Below, piece after piece: positions 17,889 to 31,804 of a stretch of 64,000 bases of DNA. Made by a program: the position numbers and the translations under genes. The stretch is taken from positions 1 to 64,000 of the forward strand of contig CACBCE010000007.1 of assembly GCA_902537665.1 (NCBI GenBank), written 5' to 3'. This DNA is from an uncultured Pelagibacteraceae bacterium. Lineage in GTDB: Bacteria > Pseudomonadota > Alphaproteobacteria > Pelagibacterales > Pelagibacteraceae. The notes under the pieces were generated by a model. The model worked only from the letters and a program-made list of their open reading frames with translations, searched no databases and was not told where the DNA came from. Each line of letters starts with the position of its first letter. Position 1 is the stretch's first letter.

Positions 17889-18774
17889 TTTTAATTTCTT
17901 TATTTGATAAAAATAAACCTAATATAATTAAAATTGCACCAATCAAGTGAAAAAATTTAAATTGTTCATTATAAAAGAGTATTGCCATTATGGTGCTGAA
18001 CAATGGAATTAAAGATAAGAAGATGCCTGCTCTATTTGCTCCGATAATAGAAACAGCGCCCGCCCAACAATAGTAAGATCCTATACTTGGAAAAATAGCT
18101 AAAAATATCAAGGTGTAGACTATATTGATATCGAACTTAATTAATTCTCCATTTGAGTACTCATATAAGAATTGTGGTAACACAGTCATCAAACCAAATG
18201 TACAAATTACATGAACTAAAGTTAATAATGGAAGAGTAAACTTTTTTTTCTTTAAGAGAGTTGAATAAACTCCCCAAGTAATGACACCTCCTATCATTAT
18301 CAAATCGCCTTTATTGAAATTTAGGGAAAACAAAATGTCTAACTTAAGTCTAGTGATAATCGCCAGAATACCACACACTGAAATGATAAGCCCTAGAATT
18401 TGGTACTTATTAGTTTGTTCAACTTTAAATAAAAAACAAAGTAAAATTATTATAGCTGGAATAGCCGTATTAAAAAGAGATGCATTAATGACTTGGGTAT
18501 GAATTAAAGACAAGTAAGTAAAAGAATTAAACAAACCAACACTTGTAAAACCTAAAAAAAATAACAAAGGTAAATTATTTAAAATCGTATCTTTATATTT
18601 GATTATTTCTTTAAAAGTAAAAGGTAACAATATAATCCAAACAAGAAGCCAACGATAAAACACTAATGTTAGAGGAGGTATCTCAACCAAGAAAGCATAC
18701 TTGCCAACCATAAAATTACCAGCCCAGAATAAAGTTGCGCATACCAGCATGATATATGCTTTGGTATTTTGCAT
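17881..18774 (-). CDS. EamA/DMT-family transporter
   Basis: A 297-residue inner-membrane protein with about ten hydrophobic segments arranged as two EamA repeats (about 5-135 and 150-290). The first repeat opens with AYIMLVCATLFWAGNFMVGKYA. Drug/metabolite transporters of this kind usually move amino acids, nucleotide-like compounds or other small metabolites, often outward. It sits between a D-2-hydroxyacid dehydrogenase and a D-amino-acid-dehydrogenase-like oxidoreductase, which suggests an amino-acid-related substrate. That link is inference from position only. Confidence 0.85.
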   Translation of the reverse strand: MQNTKAYIMLVCATLFWAGNFMVGKYAFLVEIPPLTLVFYRWLLVWIILLPFTFKEIIKYKDTILNNLPLLFFLGFTSVGLFNSFTYLSLIHTQVINASLFNTAIPAIIILLCFLFKVEQTNKYQILGLIISVCGILAIITRLKLDILFSLNFNKGDLIMIGGVITWGVYSTLLKKKKFTLPLLTLVHVICTFGLMTVLPQFLYEYSNGELIKFDINIVYTLIFLAIFPSIGSYYCWAGAVSIIGANRAGIFLSLIPLFSTIMAILFYNEQFKFFHLIGAILIILGLFLSNKEIKNA

Positions 18775-18778
18775 TTTA

Positions 18779-20017
18779 TTAATTGAATCTTGTTGAGCTA
18801 TAAGGGGCTAAATTTAAATTGGTGTTTTCTTTAGCTATCATTCCTGAGACAATCTTTCCAGATATTGGACCTAATGTCCATCCTAAATGATGATGACCGA
18901 AACAATAGAATACATTTTTATGATTTTTTGACGGACCCATAACTGGTAAAAAATCGGGTAATGTTGGTCTAAATCCTAACCATTCATCTTCATGATCGGG
19001 TAAATCTCCTAACATGTACTTAGCGTTATTAATCAAATTTTTAATACGAGATTTTGATAAAGGATTTTTCAATCCGCCAAACTCAACTGTGCCAACAACT
19101 CTTAAACCTTGTTCCATTGGGGTAATTCCAAATCCTCGATTTGAAAAAATAACTGGTCTTTGTAAAAGATGATCACAATCCTTAAAGTGAACATGATAAC
19201 CACGTTCAGTATCCAAAGGTATTTTTTCATCTAAATTATCAGTCAATTTTTTCGAAAAAGCTCCACAAGCAACCACCACTCTATCGAATGAAAATTTTTC
19301 AGACTCCGTTTTTAATATTGGTTGTTCATCTTGAAAATCTATACTTTTAACATCCGTTTTTTTAAATTGCCCACCCTTTTTAATAAACAAATCAAAAAAT
19401 TTGAGCAGGATTTTTTTTGGGTTCCTTGCGTGTCGGGCGTAAGGATAATAAACACCGGCATGATAAAAAGGTTTTATATTAGGCTCTAAATCATGAATTT
19501 CTTTTTTATTTACAAGTTGTTGCTGAACTCCTAGTTCCTTCCTAACATTAATCTCCAATTCCCTACTTTTTAAATCTTGATCATTCCAAATATATAAAAT
19601 TCCTTTGTTTTCAACCAAACCTTCAATATCGACTTCATCAAATAATTCATCATAAGCTGGTAAGGCTAAATCTAAAATTTGGTGCATATTTTTTGCAGTA
19701 TGCATCATTTTATTTTTTGTGGTGTTCAATATAAATTTCATAAACCAAGGGATCATTTTTGGAACATAATTCCATTTAAGTGCTAGAGGTCCTGTTGAGC
19801 TCATTAACATTGCAGGAACATCTAGTAAAATGTCAGTTCTATTTAAAGATAATGAAGCATAGGGAGAAAAATGACCAGCATTTCCGTAAGATGCTACAGG
19901 GCTTCCTGGATTTTCTCTGTCAAATATCGTTACATCAAAACCTTTTTTCTGCAAAAATAAAGCATTAGAAATTCCTTGAATACCAGCTCCAACTATACCT
20001 ACTTTAAGTTTATTCAT
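18779..20017 (-). CDS. FAD-dependent D-amino acid dehydrogenase-like oxidoreductase
   Basis: About 412 residues beginning MNKLKVGIVGAGIQGISNALFLQKKG, the dinucleotide-binding GxGxxG motif of DAO-superfamily flavoproteins. Further hallmarks are GNAGHFSPYA (as in the small subunit of D-amino acid dehydrogenase), VVACGAFSKKL and the C-terminal GHHHLGWTLGPISGKIVSGMI. The frame is open upstream to 20257 but that part lies inside rodA in another frame and is not protein-like. The start is therefore at 20017 (or 20020, a second adjacent ATG). Likely reaction: oxidative deamination of D-amino acids or N-alkyl amino acids feeding electrons to the membrane. Exact substrate unknown. Confidence 0.85.
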   Translation of the reverse strand: MNKLKVGIVGAGIQGISNALFLQKKGFDVTIFDRENPGSPVASYGNAGHFSPYASLSLNRTDILLDVPAMLMSSTGPLALKWNYVPKMIPWFMKFILNTTKNKMMHTAKNMHQILDLALPAYDELFDEVDIEGLVENKGILYIWNDQDLKSRELEINVRKELGVQQQLVNKKEIHDLEPNIKPFYHAGVYYPYARHARNPKKILLKFFDLFIKKGGQFKKTDVKSIDFQDEQPILKTESEKFSFDRVVVACGAFSKKLTDNLDEKIPLDTERGYHVHFKDCDHLLQRPVIFSNRGFGITPMEQGLRVVGTVEFGGLKNPLSKSRIKNLINNAKYMLGDLPDHEDEWLGFRPTLPDFLPVMGPSKNHKNVFYCFGHHHLGWTLGPISGKIVSGMIAKENTNLNLAPYSSTRFN

Positions 20018-20067
20018 CATACGACTATATAATGAAATACTAATTAAGATTAAGCGACAAATTATAC

Positions 20068-21192
20068 TTATGCAATGGATTGTTGACTGTGTGTTTTGGC
20101 ACTCATTACAATTCCAAATCCTATCATCGTGGCTAGCATTGATGAACCACCATATGACATTATCGGTAAAGGTGAACCTACAATAGGAAGTAAGCCCAGA
20201 ACCATGCTCATATTTATCACAACATATATAAAAATTGATGTTCCAAAGCTGTAACAAAATAATTTTGCAAAATAACTTCTAGAAAGTGCGCCTATTCTAA
20301 TAACTCGGTAAATTATAATACTATAGATTAAAAGTAACAAAACTGACCCTATAAAACCAAATTCTTCTGAAAAAAGTGTGAATATAAAATCTGTATGTTT
20401 TTCTGGAAGAAATTCTAAATAACTTTGTGTTCCTTTTAGAAAGCCTTTGCCAGTGAAACCTCCTGATCCAACAGCAATTTTAGATTGAATTATCTGATAA
20501 CCAGCTCCTAGAGGGTCTCTATCTGGATTAAGAAAAGTAAGTACTCTAAGTTTTTGATAAGGTTTTAGAAAAGAAATGATAATTGGTAATGAAATGATTG
20601 ATAGCAAACAAGAATAAAAAAAATATTTATGATTTAATCCAGCAAACCACAATACAACTATTCCGCTTATTGCAATAAGTAATGAGGTGCCTAAATCTGG
20701 TTGTATAATCACTAAACTCATTGGAACAAATATGATTATTAAGGAAAAACAAATGCTATAAAAAGAGTTAACATGTTGAGATTTCATTCTATGAAAATAT
20801 TTTGCTAAACATAGAATGATAAAAATTTTCATTAATTCAGATGGCTGAATATTCAAAAAATATAAATCAATCCATCTTTTAGATCCTGATGCAGTAATAC
20901 CAAAATTAATAGTCCAAATTAACATTCCTAAAATAACTGCATAAGATAAATAACCGAGAGAAAACCAAAATTTTATATTAATAAATGAAATCACAAGCAT
21001 CATCGAGAAGAAAACAACAAATTTTATGAAGTGACTTCTTGTATGAAATAAAATTTCACCCCCGTCAGTAGAGTACATCGTTGCAAGACTAATAAATCCA
21101 AGTATAAGAAGACACGATAAAAGAATATAATCTAAATTTCCAAATTTTTGGAAAAAACCATTTTTGTTATTAAATCTTGTGTATTGGTACAT
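20068..21192 (-). CDS. rodA: Rod-shape peptidoglycan polymerase RodA (SEDS family)
   Basis: A 374-residue SEDS protein with about ten membrane helices. It has the conserved loop sequences KRWIDLYFLNIQPSELMKIF, QPDLGTSL and GVPLPFISYGGSS-type motif (here GSPLPIMSYGGSS). RodA polymerises glycan strands from lipid II during cell elongation, in complex with PBP2 and MreBCD. It directly follows the PBP2 gene with a one-base TAATG overlap, which fits complex formation. Together with mreBCD and mrdA it completes an elongasome operon, implying a rod or curved cell. Confidence 0.92.
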   Translation of the reverse strand: MYQYTRFNNKNGFFQKFGNLDYILLSCLLILGFISLATMYSTDGGEILFHTRSHFIKFVVFFSMMLVISFINIKFWFSLGYLSYAVILGMLIWTINFGITASGSKRWIDLYFLNIQPSELMKIFIILCLAKYFHRMKSQHVNSFYSICFSLIIIFVPMSLVIIQPDLGTSLLIAISGIVVLWFAGLNHKYFFYSCLLSIISLPIIISFLKPYQKLRVLTFLNPDRDPLGAGYQIIQSKIAVGSGGFTGKGFLKGTQSYLEFLPEKHTDFIFTLFSEEFGFIGSVLLLLIYSIIIYRVIRIGALSRSYFAKLFCYSFGTSIFIYVVINMSMVLGLLPIVGSPLPIMSYGGSSMLATMIGFGIVMSAKTHSQQSIA

Positions 21193-23066
21193 TAGATATC
21201 CAAATATTTTTTGTTGTCATAATTTTTTCTAATTTCATGTCTATCAACAATCATTTTAAATAATTCTTTAGCTAATGGAGCTGCAACAGTTCCTCCAGAA
21301 CCACCATGTTCTATGATTATGCTAAGCGCATATCTTGGATTTTTGTAAGGCCCAAAGGCTACGAATAAAGCATGATCTCTCTCCTCATAAGGAATTTGAA
21401 ATGTTTTAAGATCTAATTCACGATCCCTCTCAGTTATTTTCTTAACCTGTGAGGTTCCAGTTTTTCCAGCAAATTTATATTTAGGATCATCTAATCGAGA
21501 TCTATAAGAAGTTCCTCTTACCTCATTAGTTGAACTAAACATGGCATCTTGAATAATCTTAATATTTCGAGACTTTTTATATAATGGTGTAAATTTATCA
21601 GCATATTGATTGTTATCATTTGCCACTATTTTCGGATAAATTTTGTATCCACCATTAGCAATTTGAGCAGTCATCAAACATAATTGTATCGGAGTTGTTT
21701 GAATAAATCCTTGGCCAATACCAGTAATTATTGTTTCACCAAGCACCCAATTTCTTCCTAATGCATTTTTTTTCCATTCTGTATTAGGAACTAAACCCTT
21801 CTTTTCGTTATCAAATATATCTTTAAAAACTTTCTGACCCAATCCGAATTTTTTTGCAGTAACACTTAATCGATCTACACCTAACCTTCTTGCAACTTCA
21901 TAAAAATATGTATCACATGATTGTTTCATTGCTTCTCTTAAGTTTACAAATCCGTGTCCCTCTTTCTTCCAGCAATGATAAGTCTGCCCATACAATTCCA
22001 ATGGATTTTTATGTCCTTTACATTGGACCGTAAAATCTGGACTAATAATTTCATTTTCTAAAGCGGATAAGGCAACTATAGGTTTTAAAGTTGATCCTGG
22101 TGAGTAATTTCCTGATAATGATTTATTTACTAGAGGTTTCATTGGATTGTTTCTTATCAGTTGCCACTCATCTTGACTTATTCCAAAGACAAAAGAGTTG
22201 GGATCAAAGGACGGAGAAGAATGCATTGCAATTATTGCACCTGTATAAATATCCATTACACATATTGATCCTGCTTTTTCTTTAAGTAACTCATTTGTTA
22301 ATTCTTGAATTTTTGTATCAATTGTAAGTTTGATTGTTTCTCCCTTATCTCCTTTTTGAAATGCTAATTGACTAATCCTTCTGCCATAAGCATTAACCTC
22401 ATATCGCTCTACGGAATTTGATCCAATTAACTTTTTCTCAAACGATTTTTCTAAGCCTGTTTTTCCAACTTTTAATCCAGGTACAAATTTTTCTTTTATA
22501 TTTTCATTTGTTAAAAGATCGTTTTCATTAGCCTGACTAACATAGCCTAAAACATGAGTGAAATTTTCTTTATACGGGTAATCTCTTGATATTGAAATAA
22601 CTGGTTTAACACCATTAAGATCATAAAGGTGATTATTAATTTTGGAAAATTTTTCCCAACTTAAATTATCTGCTACAATTAATGTTTCCCAAGGTTTTAT
22701 TTCATTCTTTTTTTTTACAATTTTTTTAAATTGTTTTTCACTTAATTCTAATAATTCTTTCACACGATAAATTACATATCTAAAATCCTCCACCTCCTCT
22801 GGTATTATATGAAGTTGATAAGCCTCAAAGTTTCCAGCAATCGTATTTCCAAAATAGTCTTGAAATTCTCCTCTGATAGGGGGTAATTTCCATTCTCGAA
22901 TTCTATTTTTATCAGATAGGGTTAAATATTTTTTATTCTCTTTAACTTGTAAAAAAAATAATCTACTGACTATCCCGCCTAGAATGATAATTTTAGCTGT
23001 CGCCAGAATAAACATTCTTCGATTTAATGAATTTAACTTAGTTGCGCTGTCACTTATATTAATCAT
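21192..23066 (-). CDS. mrdA: Penicillin-binding protein 2 (MrdA)
   Basis: A 624-residue class B PBP. One N-terminal membrane helix (about residues 18-40) is followed by the dimerisation/pedestal domain and the transpeptidase domain. The transpeptidase motifs are visible: SxxK in SPGSTLKP, SxN-type SCD in MKQSCDTYFYE, and KTG in AGKTGTSQ. It crosslinks peptidoglycan during elongation in the periplasm, activated by MreC and paired with RodA. Length is normal for PBP2. It overlaps mreD by 8 bases and rodA by 1 base. Confidence 0.93.
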   Translation of the reverse strand: MINISDSATKLNSLNRRMFILATAKIIILGGIVSRLFFLQVKENKKYLTLSDKNRIREWKLPPIRGEFQDYFGNTIAGNFEAYQLHIIPEEVEDFRYVIYRVKELLELSEKQFKKIVKKKNEIKPWETLIVADNLSWEKFSKINNHLYDLNGVKPVISISRDYPYKENFTHVLGYVSQANENDLLTNENIKEKFVPGLKVGKTGLEKSFEKKLIGSNSVERYEVNAYGRRISQLAFQKGDKGETIKLTIDTKIQELTNELLKEKAGSICVMDIYTGAIIAMHSSPSFDPNSFVFGISQDEWQLIRNNPMKPLVNKSLSGNYSPGSTLKPIVALSALENEIISPDFTVQCKGHKNPLELYGQTYHCWKKEGHGFVNLREAMKQSCDTYFYEVARRLGVDRLSVTAKKFGLGQKVFKDIFDNEKKGLVPNTEWKKNALGRNWVLGETIITGIGQGFIQTTPIQLCLMTAQIANGGYKIYPKIVANDNNQYADKFTPLYKKSRNIKIIQDAMFSSTNEVRGTSYRSRLDDPKYKFAGKTGTSQVKKITERDRELDLKTFQIPYEERDHALFVAFGPYKNPRYALSIIIEHGGSGGTVAAPLAKELFKMIVDRHEIRKNYDNKKYLDI

Positions 23067-23565
23067 CTAAACTTTTTAAATACCTCTTAAAAAAGATTGA
23101 AAATATTATGTAAAATAAAAACGTAAAAAAATTATTTACAATGAAAAGTGTAATATCCAATTCATAAGAAAAAAATAAAAATAAAACTGAGAAATTAATT
23201 GAATTTATCAAACTAATGATGAATAAAAAGTAGAACCAATCTTTTATTAAATTTGGACTAATTGTTATATTTCTAAGGTAAGTGGCAAATATACAAATTA
23301 AGATATATGACATAGAACTTATGCCTAGGGGTAAACCCACAACAGTATCATTAAATAGCCCTGCTAAAAAAACTAAAAAGTAATCAAATCGCTGGTATGC
23401 TTTTAAAGCAAAATAAAAAATTAATATAAATGGAAAATTAAATGAAAAGTAATCAATGTTTAAATAATTAAAATCAAATTCATTAAATACAGATATAAAT
23501 AAAGCAAGAATTGGTAACCAAGTGTATATCTTGTAAAATAAATTTTTCTTTTGAAATCTAATCAC
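23059..23565 (-). CDS. mreD: Rod shape-determining membrane protein MreD
   Basis: A 168-residue protein made almost wholly of five or six hydrophobic helices, with the family-typical segment FLAGLFNDTVVGLPLGISSMSYILI. MreD is the poorly conserved integral-membrane partner of MreC in the elongation complex. Identity is supported by this motif and by position between mreC and mrdA, overlapping each by 8 bases. Confidence 0.88.
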   Translation of the reverse strand: MIRFQKKNLFYKIYTWLPILALFISVFNEFDFNYLNIDYFSFNFPFILIFYFALKAYQRFDYFLVFLAGLFNDTVVGLPLGISSMSYILICIFATYLRNITISPNLIKDWFYFLFIISLINSINFSVLFLFFSYELDITLFIVNNFFTFLFYIIFSIFFKRYLKSLDD

Positions 23566-24778
23566 TTATCTTTCCTTTTCGCATTATACATTTTTTATAT
23601 TCTTCGGTGCCTACTTGAAAACCTGTGCTAAAGAGCTTTTTTGATTGACATTTTGAACTATAGATTAAATTTAATCTTAAGAATTCTAGTTCTTCTTGGT
23701 CTAAATTATGCTGTTGAATAACACTTTTTTGAAACTCATTTTCTGACTTTAATATCTCAACTTGTTTAGTTAATTCATTAGTTAAAGTATTTAATTCTTT
23801 ATTTTCCTCTAAAAATTTAGTGTTACTATCTTCTAAAATTTGCAACTCATCACTTATTAAGTCTAATTTTATTTGCTCAGTATTTGAAGAGACTTGTGTT
23901 TGATCATTTTGTTCAGTTTCAACAGATGTAGGAATAATTTCATCAATTTCTGCAAAAACATATTTTAATTGACTAAAATCGCTATAAAAGTTGATCAAAA
24001 TTTTTTCATTTTCATCTTTTAAATCAATCGTTCCGACAGGAATTCCACTTTTGAAAATTGAGCCAGTTCCAGATGTATATGCAATTCCTTTATCGTCAAT
24101 TTTGTTTATAAGATCATTCTTGATATATCTAATTTCACCTTTTTTATCTCCATTGCCAACAACAATTGCTTGAACATTTCCTGGTGTGATAGAAACAGGA
24201 ATATTTGAATTTAAGTCAGTTAGTAACAATACTCTTGAATTTGTATAATTTACCTCAATAACCCGTCCCACGAGATAGCTTCGATCATAAATATTTGTTC
24301 CAATTTTTATCTTTTCCTTGCTACCCTTATTAATAATAATTGATCTTAAAAAAGGACTTTCATGATCAACAATTACTTTTGCTAAAATTTTATTAGAAGT
24401 AATTGTATAACCATCAATAAGACTTTTAAGTTCCTCATTTTCACTTTTAATAATTTTTGTTGAAATATTTTCAGATTTTAATTGATCTAATTCCTCTTTG
24501 GTTTGTTTATATTCTTTATAAAAATTGGTGTATTCATTTAAATTTACATAAGAAGATTTGATAAAATTTTCTGGGATCGAAACTATAAAGGAAGAGCGAT
24601 AAACAATTTCTTTTATCACTGACTTTGTTACAGTTATAACCTTGAAATTAAAACTTGATAAAACAATTATAACAATTGAAAAAAAAACTAAAGTTAATAA
24701 AGAAAATTTTTGTTTTGTACTTTTATTTAAAAAAGCAGATCTAATTGCTATTATAAAATCATCTCTGCTTTCGGCCAT
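23558..24778 (-). CDS. mreC: Rod shape-determining protein MreC with long C-terminal coiled-coil tail
   Basis: A 406-residue protein with one membrane helix (residues 25-47), a coiled coil (about 85-122) and the periplasmic beta domain (about 130-285) with family landmarks such as VGRVIEVNYTNSRVLLLTDLNS. MreC links MreB to PBP2/RodA and activates PBP2. Most MreC proteins end near residue 280-320. Here a further roughly 115 residues form a predicted coiled coil (302-372) and end in a motif with Cys377, G-F and G-T around 386-391, Tyr394 and Cys397. It lies 5 bases after mreB. The core assignment is firm; the function of the tail is unknown. Confidence 0.9.
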   Translation of the reverse strand: MAESRDDFIIAIRSAFLNKSTKQKFSLLTLVFFSIVIIVLSSFNFKVITVTKSVIKEIVYRSSFIVSIPENFIKSSYVNLNEYTNFYKEYKQTKEELDQLKSENISTKIIKSENEELKSLIDGYTITSNKILAKVIVDHESPFLRSIIINKGSKEKIKIGTNIYDRSYLVGRVIEVNYTNSRVLLLTDLNSNIPVSITPGNVQAIVVGNGDKKGEIRYIKNDLINKIDDKGIAYTSGTGSIFKSGIPVGTIDLKDENEKILINFYSDFSQLKYVFAEIDEIIPTSVETEQNDQTQVSSNTEQIKLDLISDELQILEDSNTKFLEENKELNTLTNELTKQVEILKSENEFQKSVIQQHNLDQEELEFLRLNLIYSSKCQSKKLFSTGFQVGTEEYKKCIMRKGKISD

Positions 24779-24783
24779 CTTTC

Positions 24784-27395
<2,612 letters not shown>

Positions 27396-27482
27396 ATAAA
27401 TATTTTTAGTGCTCGAAATATACAACCTATCGTTTAGATTGCAAAATAAAATAATTATTTTAGCCCAATTTGGATCAATATT

Positions 27483-29072
<1,590 letters not shown>

Positions 29073-29073
<1 letters not shown>

Positions 29074-30839
29074 TAAACTAATGATTTCCCTTTACCTGTA
29101 ATCTTATTTTCCTCTTTATCACTTGGACCTAAAATCATCTGATTATGAGGTTTTCCAGATGGGATCATTGGAAAACAATTTTCATTAGGATCTACATGAC
29201 AATCAAATATTACTGGACCATCATAATCGATCATCTCTTTAATTTTATCATCTAATTCATCGGGATTATCAGCCTTGATACCTTTGCACCCATAAGCTTC
29301 AGCTAATTTAACAAAATCAGGTAAAGCCTCAGAATAACTCTCCGAATAATTTTTTTCATGCAGAAGTTCTTGCCATTGTCTAACCATTCCCATGTACTGA
29401 TTATTCAAAATGAATATCTTTATAGGCAAATTGTACTGAACTGCTGTAGACATTTCTTGAATTGTCATTAATACAGATGCTTCACCTGCGATATCGATCA
29501 CCAATTTATCTGGATGAGCAATTTGAACACCTACTGCAGCTGGAAGTCCATATCCCATTGTTCCAAGACCACCTGATGTCATCCATCTATTAGGTTTATT
29601 AAATTTATAGTGTTGAGCAGCCCACATTTGATGCTGACCAACTTCAGTTGTGATAAATGTATCTTGATTTTTTGTTAGCTCATATAATCTTTTTACAGCA
29701 TGCTGAGGCTTGATCTCTTTATCACTATTGATAAATCCCAAAGAGTCTTTCGTTCTCCACTTTTGGATTTGTTCCCACCATTTTGAAATTCTTTGTTTAT
29801 TCGAATCTTTTAATCCATTTTGTTTTTTATTTATTTTCTTAATAGCTGACTTTATTACTTCATTAACATCTCCAACTATTGCAAGATCTACTTTTATAAT
29901 TTTATTGATTGACGATGGATCAATGTCGATATGAACTTTTTTTGATTTTGGTGAAAACTCGTCTATCTTACCAGTTATTCTATCGTCAAATCTTGCACCA
30001 ATGTTAATTAACAAATCACAATCATGCATTGCATTATTAGCTTCATAAGTTCCATGCATACCTAGCATTCCGATAAATTGATTATCATCCCCTGGAAATG
30101 CCCCTAACCCTTGTAAAGTTGATGTGATTGGAAAACCAATTAATCTAACAAACTCTTTTAAAGTTTCACTAGCCTGAGGCCCAGAATTTATTACTCCACC
30201 CCCAGTGTAAACAACTGGTTTTTTTGCTTTTGAAATCAAATCAATTAATTGATTAATTTCATTTTCAGAAAATTTATTATGTATTTTTCCGTTTAATTTT
30301 TTTTCTTTTTTAAATTTTGTATATTTAGTTTTTGCAAATTGGATATCTTTAGGGATATCAATTAATACAGGTCCAGGTCTACCAGTTGTTGCTACTTTAA
30401 AAGCTTCATGCATAACTTTTGGTAATTCTTTAATATCTTTAACTAACCAATTATGTTTTGTGCAAGGCCTCGTGATTCCTGTGGTATCACATTCTTGAAA
30501 AGCATCAGTACCTATTAAATGAGTGGGTACTTGCCCAGAAATACAAACTAAAGGTATTGAGTCCATATAAGCATCAGTCAATGCTGTAACAACATTAGTA
30601 GCACCAGGCCCTGATGTAACTAAAACTACTCCAGGCTTGCCTGATGATCTTGCATAACCTTCTGCTGCATGACCTGCTCCTTGCTCATGTCTAACAAGTA
30701 TATGTTTAATTGATGAATGATTTTTAAGTTCATCGTAGATTGGTAAAACTGCTCCACCTGGATAACCAAAAATATACTCGACCTCTTGATCTTCAAGACA
30801 TTTAAATACAATTTCTGCACCGGTATATAATTTAGACAT
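29073..30839 (-). CDS. ilvB: Acetolactate synthase large (catalytic) subunit
   Basis: A 588-residue ThDP enzyme making acetolactate and acetohydroxybutyrate. The N-terminal FGYPGGAVLPIYDEL with the catalytic glutamate in RHEQGAGHAAEGYARSSGKPG is present, as is the central FAD/CoA-type domain. In the C-terminal ThDP site the usual GD(G/A) is GEAS (IDIAGEASVLMT, near residue 450), followed after the usual spacing by NNQYMGMVRQWQ. The Asp-to-Glu change at a metal-binding position is conservative but noteworthy. It heads the ilvBHC-leuA group. The 53 bases before it hold no recognisable attenuator. Confidence 0.94.
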
Positions 30840-30892
30840 TCAAGCAATCTAGCTGAAGTTGTGCTTATTGGTCAAGACTAAGTAGAGAATAT

Positions 30893-31801
30893 CTAAATTT
30901 TTTTTAAGAGCTTTTCCAAACCTGCGGGAGTAACTTTATTCCAATCTTTCATATGTCCTCGAGCCCAGGTGCTCTGTCTTTTGGCATATTGCCTAGTCTT
31001 TATTGATATTTTCTCGATTAATTGTTCTGTTTGGATTTTTTTTTGAAGATATTGCTTAATCTCACTTATTCCAATTGCTTTACTAAGGCTTTTATTTTTT
31101 GGAACTTTCAATTTGATAAATTTTTTAACTTCTAAAATTGCACCTAGTTTAATCATATTTTCAGATCTCTTATTTATTCTGTCTAATAAATCTTTCCTTG
31201 GAAAATCAATACAAATTTTATAAAAATCATTGTGATCGTAATCTGACTTTGTGTTTTTAAACCAGCTAATCATAGATTTTTTTGTAAATGATTTAATTTC
31301 ATATGCTCTTAAAGATCTTTGCACATCTAGAGAATTAATTTGATCTTTAATCATAGGATCTATCTCTTGTAACTTTAAAAAAAATTTTTTTTGTCCTATC
31401 CTTTTATGTAAATTTCTTACTTTATTTCTAAAATTGATAGGAATTTTAGGAATATTTACTAAGCCCTCTGTCAAAGCTTTAAAATAAAGACCGGTGCCTC
31501 CTACTAATATTGGTGTTTTTTTTATTTTTCTACATTGCAAGATTTTTTGTTTTGCCAATTTAAGCCAATCTCCTGTAGAAAAATTTTTTTTAGCATTTTG
31601 AAATCCATACAAATGATGTTTGATATTTTGATAATCTTTTTTAAAAGGTCTTGCTGTTAAAACCTTTAGCTCTTTATAAACTTGCATACTATCAGCGTTT
31701 ATAATCTGACCTGAAATTTTTTTTGCTAGTTTAATTGCAAATTTAGATTTACCAGATGCAGTAGGTCCATAAATTAAAATAATTTTGGATTTTAAATCCA
31801 T
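30893..31801 (-). CDS. miaA: tRNA dimethylallyltransferase MiaA
   Basis: A 302-residue enzyme adding the dimethylallyl group to A37 of tRNAs reading U-starting codons. The P-loop GPTASGKSKFAIKLA lies at the N-terminus, followed by NADSMQVYKEL and VGGTGLYFKALTEGL. The C-terminal RQYAKRQSTWARG motif is typical of the family. It is 3 bases downstream of degQ. Length is normal. Confidence 0.94.
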   Translation of the reverse strand: MDLKSKIILIYGPTASGKSKFAIKLAKKISGQIINADSMQVYKELKVLTARPFKKDYQNIKHHLYGFQNAKKNFSTGDWLKLAKQKILQCRKIKKTPILVGGTGLYFKALTEGLVNIPKIPINFRNKVRNLHKRIGQKKFFLKLQEIDPMIKDQINSLDVQRSLRAYEIKSFTKKSMISWFKNTKSDYDHNDFYKICIDFPRKDLLDRINKRSENMIKLGAILEVKKFIKLKVPKNKSLSKAIGISEIKQYLQKKIQTEQLIEKISIKTRQYAKRQSTWARGHMKDWNKVTPAGLEKLLKKI

Positions 31802-31804
31802 GAA

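Noticed and set aside
20020-20257. Upstream extension of the DadA-like frame
   Set aside because: It overlaps rodA in another frame and reads as membrane-helix shadow; the flavin-binding motif begins right after the ATG at 20017.
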